Part shown: positions 17,036 to 25,513 of the stretch, piece by piece
Layout: every line of letters begins with the position of its first letter
Numbering within the stretch: the first letter of the stretch is position 1
IMG/VR virus record: IMGVR_UViG_3300006810_009833
Location: 1 to 56,905 of that record
Reading direction: 5' to 3' (one strand)
Length of the DNA: 56,905 bases
Source of the DNA: a virus
Made by a program: the position numbers and the translations under genes
The notes under the pieces: model-generated
Database searches by the model: none
What the model was told of the DNA's origin: nothing
What the model saw: only the letters and a program-made list of their open reading frames with translations

Positions 17036-18593
17036 GATTGCGATTAACTGTAAGACGCATTTTAGTTTGTTGAGTGGTTTTTCTAAATGTAATGAGTTAG
17101 CCAAGCGAGCCAAAGAGCTTGGCTATACATCATGCGTTCTTGCTGACATGAAGACTATTTCTGGTGCGGTGGACTTCCACTCGGCATGTAAAAAGCATGG
17201 AATCAAACCAATTATTGGTTGTGACTTTGGTGATTATATGCTTATAGCAACGAATCATGATGGATGGTTTGACGTTATTGCATGTGTTTCTAATCAAACA
17301 ATCGACGCTCTACAACTAGTATCCAAAAAAAATAACGTTATATGTATTAGTAATAATGAAACATATAGAAAGATATTTGGCTCTAGTTTTATTAAATATG
17401 ACCACACTTCTGATCCTGTGTATTATGTTTTTAAAGAAGACGCAGAATGCCATAGAGTGCTTCTATGTTCTGGAATGAAAACCACTATACCAAAGATCAA
17501 GAAGCGTTTAAAGACAGATGAAGAATTTGACAACAGAAAGTTTTTTGAGACGGATAGATTTTATCTTCATGCACCCAAAGATAACAATAAGTTAGACCGT
17601 ATTGAGGATATGTGCGAAGAATATGAAGTTGCTAGAAATCCCGTTCTTCCAGCTTTTGCTACTCCTAAAAATATGTCTCAGCCAGATTATCTTCGTCATC
17701 TGTGTCGTGAAGGATGGAAGTCTAGGATCATGACAACCAATAAGGTTGATAATGAGAACGCGAAGAAGATCTATGCTGATCGCGTCAAGCGTGAACTAGA
17801 TGTTATTCTCAAGGCAGATTTATCTGGTTATTTCCTTATTGTTGCTGATATTGTAAACGAAGTTAAACGTCGTGGCTGGCTTGCTGGTCCTGGTCGAGGA
17901 TCTGCTGCTGGCTGTTTAGTCTCTTACTTAATTGGTATAACGGAAGTAGATCCAATTGAGTATGGTCTTATTTTTGAGAGATTCTATAATGAAGGACGAA
18001 ATACCAAAGACAATATCTCTCTGCCTGATATTGATGTTGATGTTCCAGCGGAGCATCGTGATGAAGTTATTGACTACATTAAGGACAAGTACGGTCATGA
18101 AAACGTCTCACAGATGATCACGTTTGGCAGACTCCAAGGTCGTGCCGCATTGAAAGAAGTGCTGAGAATTAATGACGCTGTGTCATTTACCGAAATGAAC
18201 GAGATAACAAAGAGCATCCCCAATGAAGCTGAAATCTCTGACCAGCTAGAAGTGTCAGAAGATAAAAGCATTATCAATTGGGCATTGGAAAATCAGTCAG
18301 AAGATCTAGAAGGTTGGTGTCGTAAAGATAACGATGGCAATCTTGTGGGTCCACTCGCTGATATTTTTAAACAGGCTATTAGGATTGAGGGAACGAATAA
18401 ATCTCATGGAAAACATGCCGCCGGGGTGATTGTTTCCAAACACAGGCTCAAGGACGTATGTCCTATGATTAATGATAAAAACGGAGTACCTGTGGCGGCG
18501 TTTGAGATGGGAGACTTGGAGACTTTGGGTTTAGTTAAACTAGACATTCTTGGGATTGATCTACTATCAAAAGTCATGGAGATTAAATTATGA
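17028..18593 (+). CDS. dnaE: DNA polymerase III alpha subunit, N-terminal half (PHP and palm)
   Basis: N-terminal half of a C-family replicative polymerase. Residues 1-100 are the PHP domain (INCKTHFSLLSG, KHGIKPIIGCDFGDY), but the usual metal-binding His residues are partly replaced, so it is probably inactive. The palm follows: GWLAGPGRGSAAG (about 284-296), LPDIDVDVP with Asp334 and Asp336, GKHAAGVIVS, and LVKLDILG with Asp506, giving all three catalytic carboxylates. The reading frame stops at 521, right after this last Asp motif. The rest of the polymerase is coded at 19492-21042. The two halves together are about 1037 residues, near the normal size. No intein junction is visible. Confidence 0.92.
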   Translation: MPKIAINCKTHFSLLSGFSKCNELAKRAKELGYTSCVLADMKTISGAVDFHSACKKHGIKPIIGCDFGDYMLIATNHDGWFDVIACVSNQTIDALQLVSKKNNVICISNNETYRKIFGSSFIKYDHTSDPVYYVFKEDAECHRVLLCSGMKTTIPKIKKRLKTDEEFDNRKFFETDRFYLHAPKDNNKLDRIEDMCEEYEVARNPVLPAFATPKNMSQPDYLRHLCREGWKSRIMTTNKVDNENAKKIYADRVKRELDVILKADLSGYFLIVADIVNEVKRRGWLAGPGRGSAAGCLVSYLIGITEVDPIEYGLIFERFYNEGRNTKDNISLPDIDVDVPAEHRDEVIDYIKDKYGHENVSQMITFGRLQGRAALKEVLRINDAVSFTEMNEITKSIPNEAEISDQLEVSEDKSIINWALENQSEDLEGWCRKDNDGNLVGPLADIFKQAIRIEGTNKSHGKHAAGVIVSKHRLKDVCPMINDKNGVPVAAFEMGDLETLGLVKLDILGIDLLSKVMEIKL

Positions 18594-18817
18594 TGACTAA
18601 ACAAGACGTTAAAGCTGTTATTTATGGGGGCGGATCACTTGATGTTGATGGTGTATCCATTTGCAATATTGACAACGTAATGAAGAATGCTATAATTAAG
18701 CGTAGTGCTAAGTATCAAGTATGGTCTGAGAAGCACAGATGCTACAATCTTTATGCTAATCTTGACGAAGCTGTTAATAAATTTTCTTCCCTATTAAAGG
18801 ATAAGATTCATGGCTAA
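18590..18817 (+). CDS. Hypothetical protein between the polymerase halves, 75 aa
   Basis: Small protein of unknown role, with a short strand pair (VKAVIYGGGSLDVDGVSI), then helices ending in EAVNKFSSLLKDKIHG. GGAG at 18578-18581 lies 8 bases before the ATG, which overlaps the stop of the polymerase N-half. It in turn overlaps the exonuclease gene by 8 bases. Sitting inside the split polymerase operon it might help join the halves, but this is a guess from place alone. Confidence 0.7.
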   Translation: MMTKQDVKAVIYGGGSLDVDGVSICNIDNVMKNAIIKRSAKYQVWSEKHRCYNLYANLDEAVNKFSSLLKDKIHG

Positions 18818-19499
18818 CATGAGAGATATATGCGTGTTTGATTTTGAGACGGGGGGAGCTAACCCTCACACAGCACAGCCGACTCAAATCGCTGCTGTAG
18901 TAATACATGGAAGAAAGCTGACTTTACAGCCTGGGGGTACGTTCAATAGTGAGATTCGTCCTATTATTGATGATGAAAAAGCTATTGCCGCTGGTGTTGC
19001 TCCGCTTGAGGAAAAAGCATTAGAGATCACCAGGAAGAACCGTGACGATCTAGCAAAAGCTCCACCACCAAAGGTAGTGTGGAAAAAATTTACAGAATTT
19101 GTAAATCAGTACAATTGGAAAAATACTCCGTTCACTGCTCCAATCGCTGCTGGTTTTAACATTATTAGTTATGATATGCCTATTGTTCGTCGCATGTGTA
19201 AAGAGTATGGCCCATACAATACTGATCGTGATGACCAAAAGTTATTTAATCCTATCTTTAAGATGGACCTAATGGATCATATCTACTGCTGGTTTGAGAA
19301 CAATCAAGATGTTAAGTCTTATAACATGGATTACTTGCGTGATTATTTTGGACTATCCAAGGATAACGCTCATGATGCTCTACAAGACGTTAAGGACACT
19401 GCCAACATCCTTATTAAGTTCTTGAAGCTTCAACGTGGGCTATTGAAGAAGGTAAAGTTTGAAAAAGCATTTGCAAACGGAGAAATGTATATTGAGTAG
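18810..19499 (+). CDS. dnaQ: DnaQ-like 3'-5' exonuclease (proofreading)
   Basis: DEDDh exonuclease expected to proofread the phage polymerase. Exo I is VFDFETGGANPHTAQPTQIA at about residues 9-28 with Asp and Glu; Exo II is AGFNIISYDMPIVRR; Exo III is NAHDALQDVKDTANIL with the His and Asp. At 229 residues it is one catalytic domain plus a short C-terminal tail. The gene is inserted between the two halves of DnaE and overlaps both neighbours by 8 bases, so exonuclease and both polymerase parts should be made together. Bacterial alpha and epsilon form a complex; here the operon itself places them together. Confidence 0.9.
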   Translation: MANMRDICVFDFETGGANPHTAQPTQIAAVVIHGRKLTLQPGGTFNSEIRPIIDDEKAIAAGVAPLEEKALEITRKNRDDLAKAPPPKVVWKKFTEFVNQYNWKNTPFTAPIAAGFNIISYDMPIVRRMCKEYGPYNTDRDDQKLFNPIFKMDLMDHIYCWFENNQDVKSYNMDYLRDYFGLSKDNAHDALQDVKDTANILIKFLKLQRGLLKKVKFEKAFANGEMYIE

Positions 19500-21042
19500 T
19501 CAGTTTGACATTAATGATTTTCACGACACAAAAGTATGGGACTATATTTGTTCAGGACGCACCAAGGGGGTGTTTCAGCTAGAGTCTAATCTTGGTCGCC
19601 ATTGGTCAAAACAGTTACATCCTAGAAGTATTTCAGAGCTATCCGCTCTAATTAGTCTTATCCGTCCTGGGTGTCTTCGTGCCTATGTAGACGGTAAATC
19701 TATGACTCAGCATTACTGTGACCGTAAGGCTGGAAAAGACAAGGTTATTTACCAGCATGAGTCTCTTGAGGATATTCTATCTGAAACTTATGGAGTGCTT
19801 GTATACCAAGAGCAATCTATGATGATCGCCCAGAAACTTGCTGGGTTTGATCTGAAGGAAGCAGACGCTCTCCGTAAGGCTATTGGTAAAAAGAAAGCCG
19901 ACCTCATGGAAAAGGTTAAGGGTCAGTTCCTAGAGGGTGCTGAAAAGCTTGGTATTGTTTCTAAGGAGATCGCCCAGGAAATCTTTGGATGGATTGAGAA
20001 GTCTAACAGATACGCATTTAACAAGTCACACGCTGTTTCATATGCTATTAATGCTTATTGGTCAGCATATTGTAAACTTTATCGCCCATCCAAATTCTAT
20101 GTCACTTATCTTAATCATGCGTATCGTAAGCCAGACTCTCAGCGTGAAATGAAGGAGCTAATCGTTGATGCCAAGGGTAACGATATTGAAGTATATCCAC
20201 CAAGACTAAACTACCTATATAAAGATTTTACAGATCATGAAGGTAAAATTATTTTTGGCATTTCGCATGTTAAGAATGTTGGCGATGCTGAGTGTGCAAA
20301 GATTGAAAACCTAAAGTCTAGTCATGAAATAAGTCAATTCACATGGCTAAACTGCCTAATGGAAATGATCTATAATGGCAAGGTAAATAAAAGAGCTGCT
20401 ATATCATTAATTTCCGTTGGTGCATTTAATGGACCAAAGAACCACACAGATCGTAAAAAAATGCTATATGAATTTGATAGCTGGCAACAATTAACAGCAA
20501 GAGAACAGAAGTATGTATATGAAAACTACAAAAAGTTTAATACTCTATATGACTGCGTGAATGACATGCTTATGAATTTCAAGCTTACTTCTAAAAGACA
20601 GCAAACTGTAGCAGATATTAATCAGGCTCTAGCTAATCCAATGTATGGAATTAAGGATAGTGTTGCTACAATTGCTCAAGACGAGGAAAATTTAATGGGA
20701 TGTGCTTTAACGTGCAGCAAGGTTGATGATACTGAAGAGGCGTCATATGCTACTATGTGTCGAGACATAGCAAACGGTGCGATAACAGGTAAAGTAAACA
20801 TTGTTGTAAGTATTAGTTCTGTTAGACAATACAAAACTAAAAAGGGCAAAAATCCTGGTCAGCTTATGGCATTTGTTTGTGCCGAAGACAGCAGCGGGAT
20901 GCTGGATTCGATTACCGTTTTTCCAGAGGCTTTTGAAGAGTATAAAGACTTGCTAGTAGAGGGAAACACCGTTCTTATTCATGGTGAAATATCTAAACGC
21001 GATAAAACATCTATAATTGTAAACAGAGTAAAACAGGTTTGA
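19492..21042 (+). CDS. dnaE: DNA polymerase III alpha subunit, C-terminal half (fingers, OB-fold)
   Basis: Second half of the split polymerase. I place the start at the TTG at 19492, with GGAG at 19479-19482 in front; a further TTG at 19459 lies inside the exonuclease gene. The protein (516 aa) begins at the point where intact DnaE continues: TKGVFQLES, then SLIRPG, GVLVYQEQSMMIAQKLAGF, ADALRKAIGKKK and YAFNKSHAVSYAINAYWSAY, which are fingers motifs. The last 90 residues form an OB-fold (GKVNIVVSISSVRQYKTKKG). The catalytic Asp residues lie in the other half, so neither half should polymerise alone. It is followed after 3 bases by SSB. Confidence 0.92.
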   Translation: MSSQFDINDFHDTKVWDYICSGRTKGVFQLESNLGRHWSKQLHPRSISELSALISLIRPGCLRAYVDGKSMTQHYCDRKAGKDKVIYQHESLEDILSETYGVLVYQEQSMMIAQKLAGFDLKEADALRKAIGKKKADLMEKVKGQFLEGAEKLGIVSKEIAQEIFGWIEKSNRYAFNKSHAVSYAINAYWSAYCKLYRPSKFYVTYLNHAYRKPDSQREMKELIVDAKGNDIEVYPPRLNYLYKDFTDHEGKIIFGISHVKNVGDAECAKIENLKSSHEISQFTWLNCLMEMIYNGKVNKRAAISLISVGAFNGPKNHTDRKKMLYEFDSWQQLTAREQKYVYENYKKFNTLYDCVNDMLMNFKLTSKRQQTVADINQALANPMYGIKDSVATIAQDEENLMGCALTCSKVDDTEEASYATMCRDIANGAITGKVNIVVSISSVRQYKTKKGKNPGQLMAFVCAEDSSGMLDSITVFPEAFEEYKDLLVEGNTVLIHGEISKRDKTSIIVNRVKQV

Positions 21043-21045
21043 TAA

Positions 21046-21351
21046 ATGAATAAATGTAATTTTCTTGGGAAGTTTGTGGAAGACCCAATTTTAGAAAATG
21101 TCCACAATACAACAGTTTGTCGTTTTAAAGTTAACGTAGAAGAACACCGCAAAGACCGCGAAGGCTACACCAAAAAAAGAAACAATGTTTTGACTTTTGA
21201 AGCATGGGACACGGCAGCAAAAGCGATTGCCAATCAAGGTAGATTTGGTGATTATATAGTAATAGAAGCAATTGCTAGAAACTATAGTAATAATTTTGTG
21301 TTTCGTGTAACTAGTTTTAAAATCTTTAACGATATTGATAACGATGAATAG
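21046..21351 (+). CDS. ssb: Single-stranded DNA-binding protein (OB-fold)
   Basis: Binds single-stranded DNA at the fork. It opens MNKCNFLGKFVEDPIL and continues VCRFKVNVEEHRKDREG, matching the first strands of bacterial-type SSB, with LTFEAWDTAAKAI as the aromatic core. At 101 residues it has only the OB-fold and a short acidic end (DIDNDE) in place of the usual DDIPF tail. It sits directly after the polymerase C-half and overlaps the first glycosyltransferase gene by 8 bases. Confidence 0.85.
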   Translation: MNKCNFLGKFVEDPILENVHNTTVCRFKVNVEEHRKDREGYTKKRNNVLTFEAWDTAAKAIANQGRFGDYIVIEAIARNYSNNFVFRVTSFKIFNDIDNDE

Positions 21352-22987
21352 AAAAACTAAAGTATTATTTGTATCAGAGGCTCCTTGGCTAACAACTGGC
21401 TATTCAGTTTATACCAATGAAGTGCTTCAAAGAATGGTTCAACAGCCAAATATTGAAGTTGCTCAATTGGGTGTTTATGCTGGAGCCGAAGACCCTCAAA
21501 TAAAACAGTATCCTTGGAAGATTTATCCAAATAAACCATCCAAAGATCATCCAAATTTTAGCTCTTATAGTAATCCAACTGCTCAATTTGGAGACTTTAC
21601 CTATAATGAAGTTTTAATAGACTTTATGCCAGATGTAGTGATGGACATAAGAGATTGGTGGATGGTAGAATTTGAACAGCGTTCTCCATTTAGAGATTTT
21701 TACAAATGGGCACTTATGCCTACTGTAGACGCCGCCCCCCAAAATAATCAGTGGATTGCAACATATGAAGACGCAGATGCTATTTTTGCATATTCTGAGT
21801 TTGGCCGCGATACACTTGCTTCACAGTCTGACAACATGAAATTTGTAGATCTAGCACCACCAGCAGCAAGTGATACATTTAATATGATTGACAATAAATA
21901 TGAACACAAGCAAAAACACGGTGTTCATTCTCAATCATTAATTATTGGCACTGTAATGAGAAACCAAAAACGCAAACTATATCCAGATTTATTTAAGGCT
22001 TTCAGAGAATTCTTAAATAGAACAAAAAAGAACAATGTGTTTTTATATTGCCACACATATTATCCAGACATTGGCTGGGATATTCCAAGTCTTTTAGATG
22101 AGCATAGTTTGTCAAACAGGGTTTTGTTTACATATAAATGCAAGAACTGTAATAAAATTAGTTCTGACTTTTTCCAAGATTCTGTGCAGCACTGTAAGAA
22201 CTGCGGCAAGTTTACTAATCAACTTGTTGGTATTAATAATAAGATGTCGGAAGAAGATCTTGCAAAAATATACAATATATTTGATGTCTATGTGCAATAC
22301 GCAAACAGCGAAGGTTTTGGTATGCCTCAACTAGAAGCCGCTTATTGTGGGCTTCCTGTTATTTCTACATACTATTCTGCTATGCAGTCTGTTATTGATA
22401 ACATAGGAGGTGTAGGTATTGAGCCGCTGGCGTATAACAAAGAATGCGAAACTGGATGCATGAGAGCCATTCCAGATAATGAAAAATTCATTAATTATTT
22501 GCTTGCACTAACAAACGAAACGCCAGAACAAATACGTGCTAAGGGCATAGAAGTAATGAATAAAGCAAAGTCCCATTATACATGGGATAATACAGCCAAT
22601 AAATGGATCGACTATACGAATAGAGTAGAACTTCAAGATATTAAATCTACTTGGCTTAGTCCACCAAGAATAAAGCAGCCAGCAACAAGTGTTCCTGATA
22701 ATCTTTCTCTACAAGATAAAGTAAACTTTTTGTTTAATAATGTTTTATGTAAACCAGATTGGATTGGCGGATATTTTTGGAGAAGAGTATTAAGAGACTG
22801 CACATATGGATACAGATGTGATAATGTTGATGCAAATTGTTATTTTAATGAATCACATATTCAATCCTATAATAAGTTTAAAGCCTTTTCTATTGAAGAA
22901 GCTGGTAAAGAATTGTTAAACTTTAGAAACCAGCTAAATAGCTGGGAACAAGCTAGATATCAAAAGGTGATTAGTAATGTCAAATAA
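21344..22987 (+). CDS. GT4-family glycosyltransferase with inserted zinc ribbon, 547 aa
   Basis: Predicted GT-B sugar transferase. The start is the ATG at 21344, overlapping the SSB stop; an upstream TTG at 21335 is less likely. N-terminal part: KVLFVSEAPWLTTGYSVYTNEV. C-terminal donor site: EGFGMPQLEAAYCGLPVI, which has the E-x7-E of GT4 enzymes. Between the two domains, at about residues 265-286, lies CKNC-x14-CKNC, a zinc-ribbon insert unusual for this family. A further C-terminal stretch of about 120 residues has several Cys and Trp and no match. It is the first gene of the sugar cluster; overlap with neighbours supports one transcript. Confidence 0.85.
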   Translation: MNRKTKVLFVSEAPWLTTGYSVYTNEVLQRMVQQPNIEVAQLGVYAGAEDPQIKQYPWKIYPNKPSKDHPNFSSYSNPTAQFGDFTYNEVLIDFMPDVVMDIRDWWMVEFEQRSPFRDFYKWALMPTVDAAPQNNQWIATYEDADAIFAYSEFGRDTLASQSDNMKFVDLAPPAASDTFNMIDNKYEHKQKHGVHSQSLIIGTVMRNQKRKLYPDLFKAFREFLNRTKKNNVFLYCHTYYPDIGWDIPSLLDEHSLSNRVLFTYKCKNCNKISSDFFQDSVQHCKNCGKFTNQLVGINNKMSEEDLAKIYNIFDVYVQYANSEGFGMPQLEAAYCGLPVISTYYSAMQSVIDNIGGVGIEPLAYNKECETGCMRAIPDNEKFINYLLALTNETPEQIRAKGIEVMNKAKSHYTWDNTANKWIDYTNRVELQDIKSTWLSPPRIKQPATSVPDNLSLQDKVNFLFNNVLCKPDWIGGYFWRRVLRDCTYGYRCDNVDANCYFNESHIQSYNKFKAFSIEEAGKELLNFRNQLNSWEQARYQKVISNVK

Positions 22988-24068
22988 AGTATTATACATT
23001 GGAAATTATAGAGATGGAACTGGATGGGGTAATGCGTGTTTGAATAACATTCTAGCGATGGATAATGTTGGAATAAATGTGGTTCCTAGAGCTGTGTCAT
23101 ACGAAGCACGGCAGATTGACTATCCAGAAAGAATCAAGCAACTGGAAGCTAAATCCTCTTATGGCTGTAATATTTGCATACAGCATGTGCTTCCACATCT
23201 TTTATCATATAATGCGAATTACAAAAACATTGGATTCTTAGACGTTGAAACGTCTCCATTTAAACTTACTGGATGGACAGAATCATTAAATCTAATGGAT
23301 GAAATATGGGTTCCTAGCTTAGAATGTAAAGGTCATTGTAGAATGAGCGGTGTTAAAGTTCCAATATACGTGGTTCCTCATTCATTAAACATATCCGAAT
23401 ACCAAACTCATAAGTCAATTGGAGGTATCAAAGAAATTGATAATACATTCAATTTTTTGTTTATTGGTGAATTCATAGAAAGAAAGAATGTAAAAGCCCT
23501 TATTCAATCTTTTCATGCTGAGTTTTATCCAGAAGAACCCGTTAATCTAGTTTTAAAAACCTCTAAGGCAAATGCTTCAATGGTACAAAAATATTGCGAT
23601 GGAATAAAAGCTAGAATGAAATTAAGAAAGAGCTATAAAAAAGAAATAGTTTTATCTGGTATGCTTGAAGATAAGATGTATAAATCTATTATAAAACAAT
23701 GTCACCGCTTTGTGATGCCTAGCAGGGGAGAGGCTTTTTGTATCCCAGCTTTAGAGTCTATGGCCTGCGGTGTACCTGTGATATGGACTAAAAACACTGG
23801 TATTGATGATTTTGGAGTAGGTAGATCGGTAGATTCTACTGAGCAACCATGCTTTGGTGCTATAGACACAGTTCCAAACTTAGACAATTATGGTGCTTAT
23901 TGGAGAGAAATTGATTTGCGTGGATTACAATTCGCTATGCGTGAAGCGTACATGAAATGGAAATCAAAAGAAGCTGACGTACTGTCTAAAAAAGCTATGA
24001 AAGAAGCCACAAAGATGGACCATACTATAGTAGGGAAAACTATAAAGGAGCTACTTAATGACAGTTAA
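22977..24068 (+). CDS. GT4-family glycosyltransferase, 363 aa
   Basis: GT-B sugar transferase with the retaining GT4 layout. The N-terminal half begins VLYIGNYRDGTGWGNACLN; the C-terminal half has NFLFIGEFIERKNVKALIQ, then PSRGEAFCIPALESMACGVP with the E-x7-E pair that holds the nucleotide sugar. Full length for the family. Both ends overlap neighbouring genes (11 bases each). Donor and acceptor cannot be told from sequence. Confidence 0.85.
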   Translation: MSNKVLYIGNYRDGTGWGNACLNNILAMDNVGINVVPRAVSYEARQIDYPERIKQLEAKSSYGCNICIQHVLPHLLSYNANYKNIGFLDVETSPFKLTGWTESLNLMDEIWVPSLECKGHCRMSGVKVPIYVVPHSLNISEYQTHKSIGGIKEIDNTFNFLFIGEFIERKNVKALIQSFHAEFYPEEPVNLVLKTSKANASMVQKYCDGIKARMKLRKSYKKEIVLSGMLEDKMYKSIIKQCHRFVMPSRGEAFCIPALESMACGVPVIWTKNTGIDDFGVGRSVDSTEQPCFGAIDTVPNLDNYGAYWREIDLRGLQFAMREAYMKWKSKEADVLSKKAMKEATKMDHTIVGKTIKELLNDS

Positions 24069-25116
24069 TGCCACACAGACAAATATACGTGCTATAATGC
24101 ATCATCCAAAAAAAGATGAGCCTTTAAATATACTTACTGCAACAACACATGAAAGATATGAATACAATCTGTGTAAAACGGGTCATAATTTTTATGCCTT
24201 AAATATTCCAGGCCAAAAAACTTGGGATACAGACTATGCTCCAATTCCAGAAAATTATCACATCATAAATAATATTCCAAGCTATCTTGATTTTGATTTA
24301 ATACTTAGCCATACATCTGATAAAAGATTAATGGTGCTACATAATGTAGTAGCTCAGAATAATGAACAAACCCTGAATAAAATCTCTATTCCGATTATTA
24401 GACATACTCATATTTTACCAGATATAAGAATGCCAGAAGAGACACAAGTAGCTGGCTTTAACAGTATTAAGGTGGATTTAGATTCATTCATATCTAAATA
24501 TAACGCCAAAGCCTGGATTAGAAGCAAAAGAAGTGCTGAAATAATTGAGCATGGTGTAGATACAGATTTTTGGCGTCCTGTATCTAAAAACAGAATAAAT
24601 GCATGTTTATCTGTAGTAAATGATTGGCCTAATAGAGATTGGTGCTGTGGGTTTAACTTATGGAGAGATACAACACGAGGCTTACCAACACAAGTATATG
24701 GTAAAAGTCCTGGCTTTTCTGAACCCGCAAATTCAATTGAGCATCTTCGCCAAGCATATAGTGAGCATAGTATATTCTATAATACTTCTTTGCACTCACC
24801 TGTTCCAACTGTCTTAATGGAAGCAATGGCTTGCGGTTGTGCTATAGTCTCTACAGCCAACTGTATGATACCAGAAATTGTCGAACACAATTATAATGGG
24901 TTGTTGTCAAATGACCCTAAAGAGTTGAGAACCTTCTTAGAAGAGCTTCTTGCAAATCCAGAAAAGGCTCGTGAACTTGGCGACAATGCTAGAAAAACAA
25001 TATTAGAAAAGTTTAATTTAAATCGCTTCACTGAAGGCTGGAATAGGTTGTTTTTCCAGGCTATTGAAAATAAAAAAAACGGAGGAATATATGAAGGTAT
25101 ACCTGTCAACAAATAA
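24058..25116 (+). CDS. GT4-like glycosyltransferase, 352 aa
   Basis: GT-B-type sugar transferase. The donor-binding half has SPVPTVLMEAMACGCAIVST and the following NGLLSNDPKELRTFLEELL typical of GT4 C-termini. The first Glu of the E-x7-E pair is replaced by Ser, so activity or sugar choice may differ from the neighbour at 22977. An N-terminal half with HERYEYNLCKTGHNFYAL is less typical. The C-terminal 9 residues are coded in a 26-base overlap with the next gene. Confidence 0.8.
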   Translation: MTVNATQTNIRAIMHHPKKDEPLNILTATTHERYEYNLCKTGHNFYALNIPGQKTWDTDYAPIPENYHIINNIPSYLDFDLILSHTSDKRLMVLHNVVAQNNEQTLNKISIPIIRHTHILPDIRMPEETQVAGFNSIKVDLDSFISKYNAKAWIRSKRSAEIIEHGVDTDFWRPVSKNRINACLSVVNDWPNRDWCCGFNLWRDTTRGLPTQVYGKSPGFSEPANSIEHLRQAYSEHSIFYNTSLHSPVPTVLMEAMACGCAIVSTANCMIPEIVEHNYNGLLSNDPKELRTFLEELLANPEKARELGDNARKTILEKFNLNRFTEGWNRLFFQAIENKKNGGIYEGIPVNK

Positions 25117-25513
25117 GCCAGAAGGCACTAGCGGTAAATGGGCAAATAGCTTGCCAATGCTAGACGGCATTCTGTTAAATTCAGAAGGAACAGACATTGT
25201 ATGCGATCACTTTATTTCTTCTTTCAGTATTAATGAATACCAAGAGCTATTAAAAAAACTAGCCACTAAACTAAGACTTAACGGCAAACTAACAATTACT
25301 GATATAGACATGAATATTTTAGCTAGAAGAAAATATAATGAAGAAATAGATGAAGACAGTATAAACGCTGCTTTGTTTTCTGAACAAAAACGAAAATCGG
25401 TTAGTTCGCTTATCTCACTAGAAGGTCTGCTTCCTCCAAATCTTTACGTTGAACAAAAGCATTATGATCATCAGACTTGTAATTTTACAATAGTAGCTAG
25501 GAGAAAATCATAA
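25091..25513 (+). CDS. Half-length methyltransferase-like protein, 140 aa
   Basis: The ATG at 25091 follows GGAGGA at 25081-25086; an ORF start further up lies in the gene before. A segment EYQELLKKLATKLRLNGKLTITD recalls the 'LkPGGkl' strand of class I SAM methyltransferases, with VCDHFISSFS as the motif before it. The N-terminal glycine loop that binds SAM is absent, so this is either a degenerate domain or a non-catalytic partner. The place inside the sugar operon suggests a role with the neighbouring transferases. Function uncertain. Confidence 0.65.
   Translation: MKVYLSTNKPEGTSGKWANSLPMLDGILLNSEGTDIVCDHFISSFSINEYQELLKKLATKLRLNGKLTITDIDMNILARRKYNEEIDEDSINAALFSEQKRKSVSSLISLEGLLPPNLYVEQKHYDHQTCNFTIVARRKS

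Noticed and set aside
18570-19510. Split intein joining the two polymerase halves
   Set aside because: The N-half ends in LLSKVMEIKL with no Cys/Ser-led intein block, and the C-half opens without an intein tail (HN before Cys/Ser). The space is filled by two ordinary genes.
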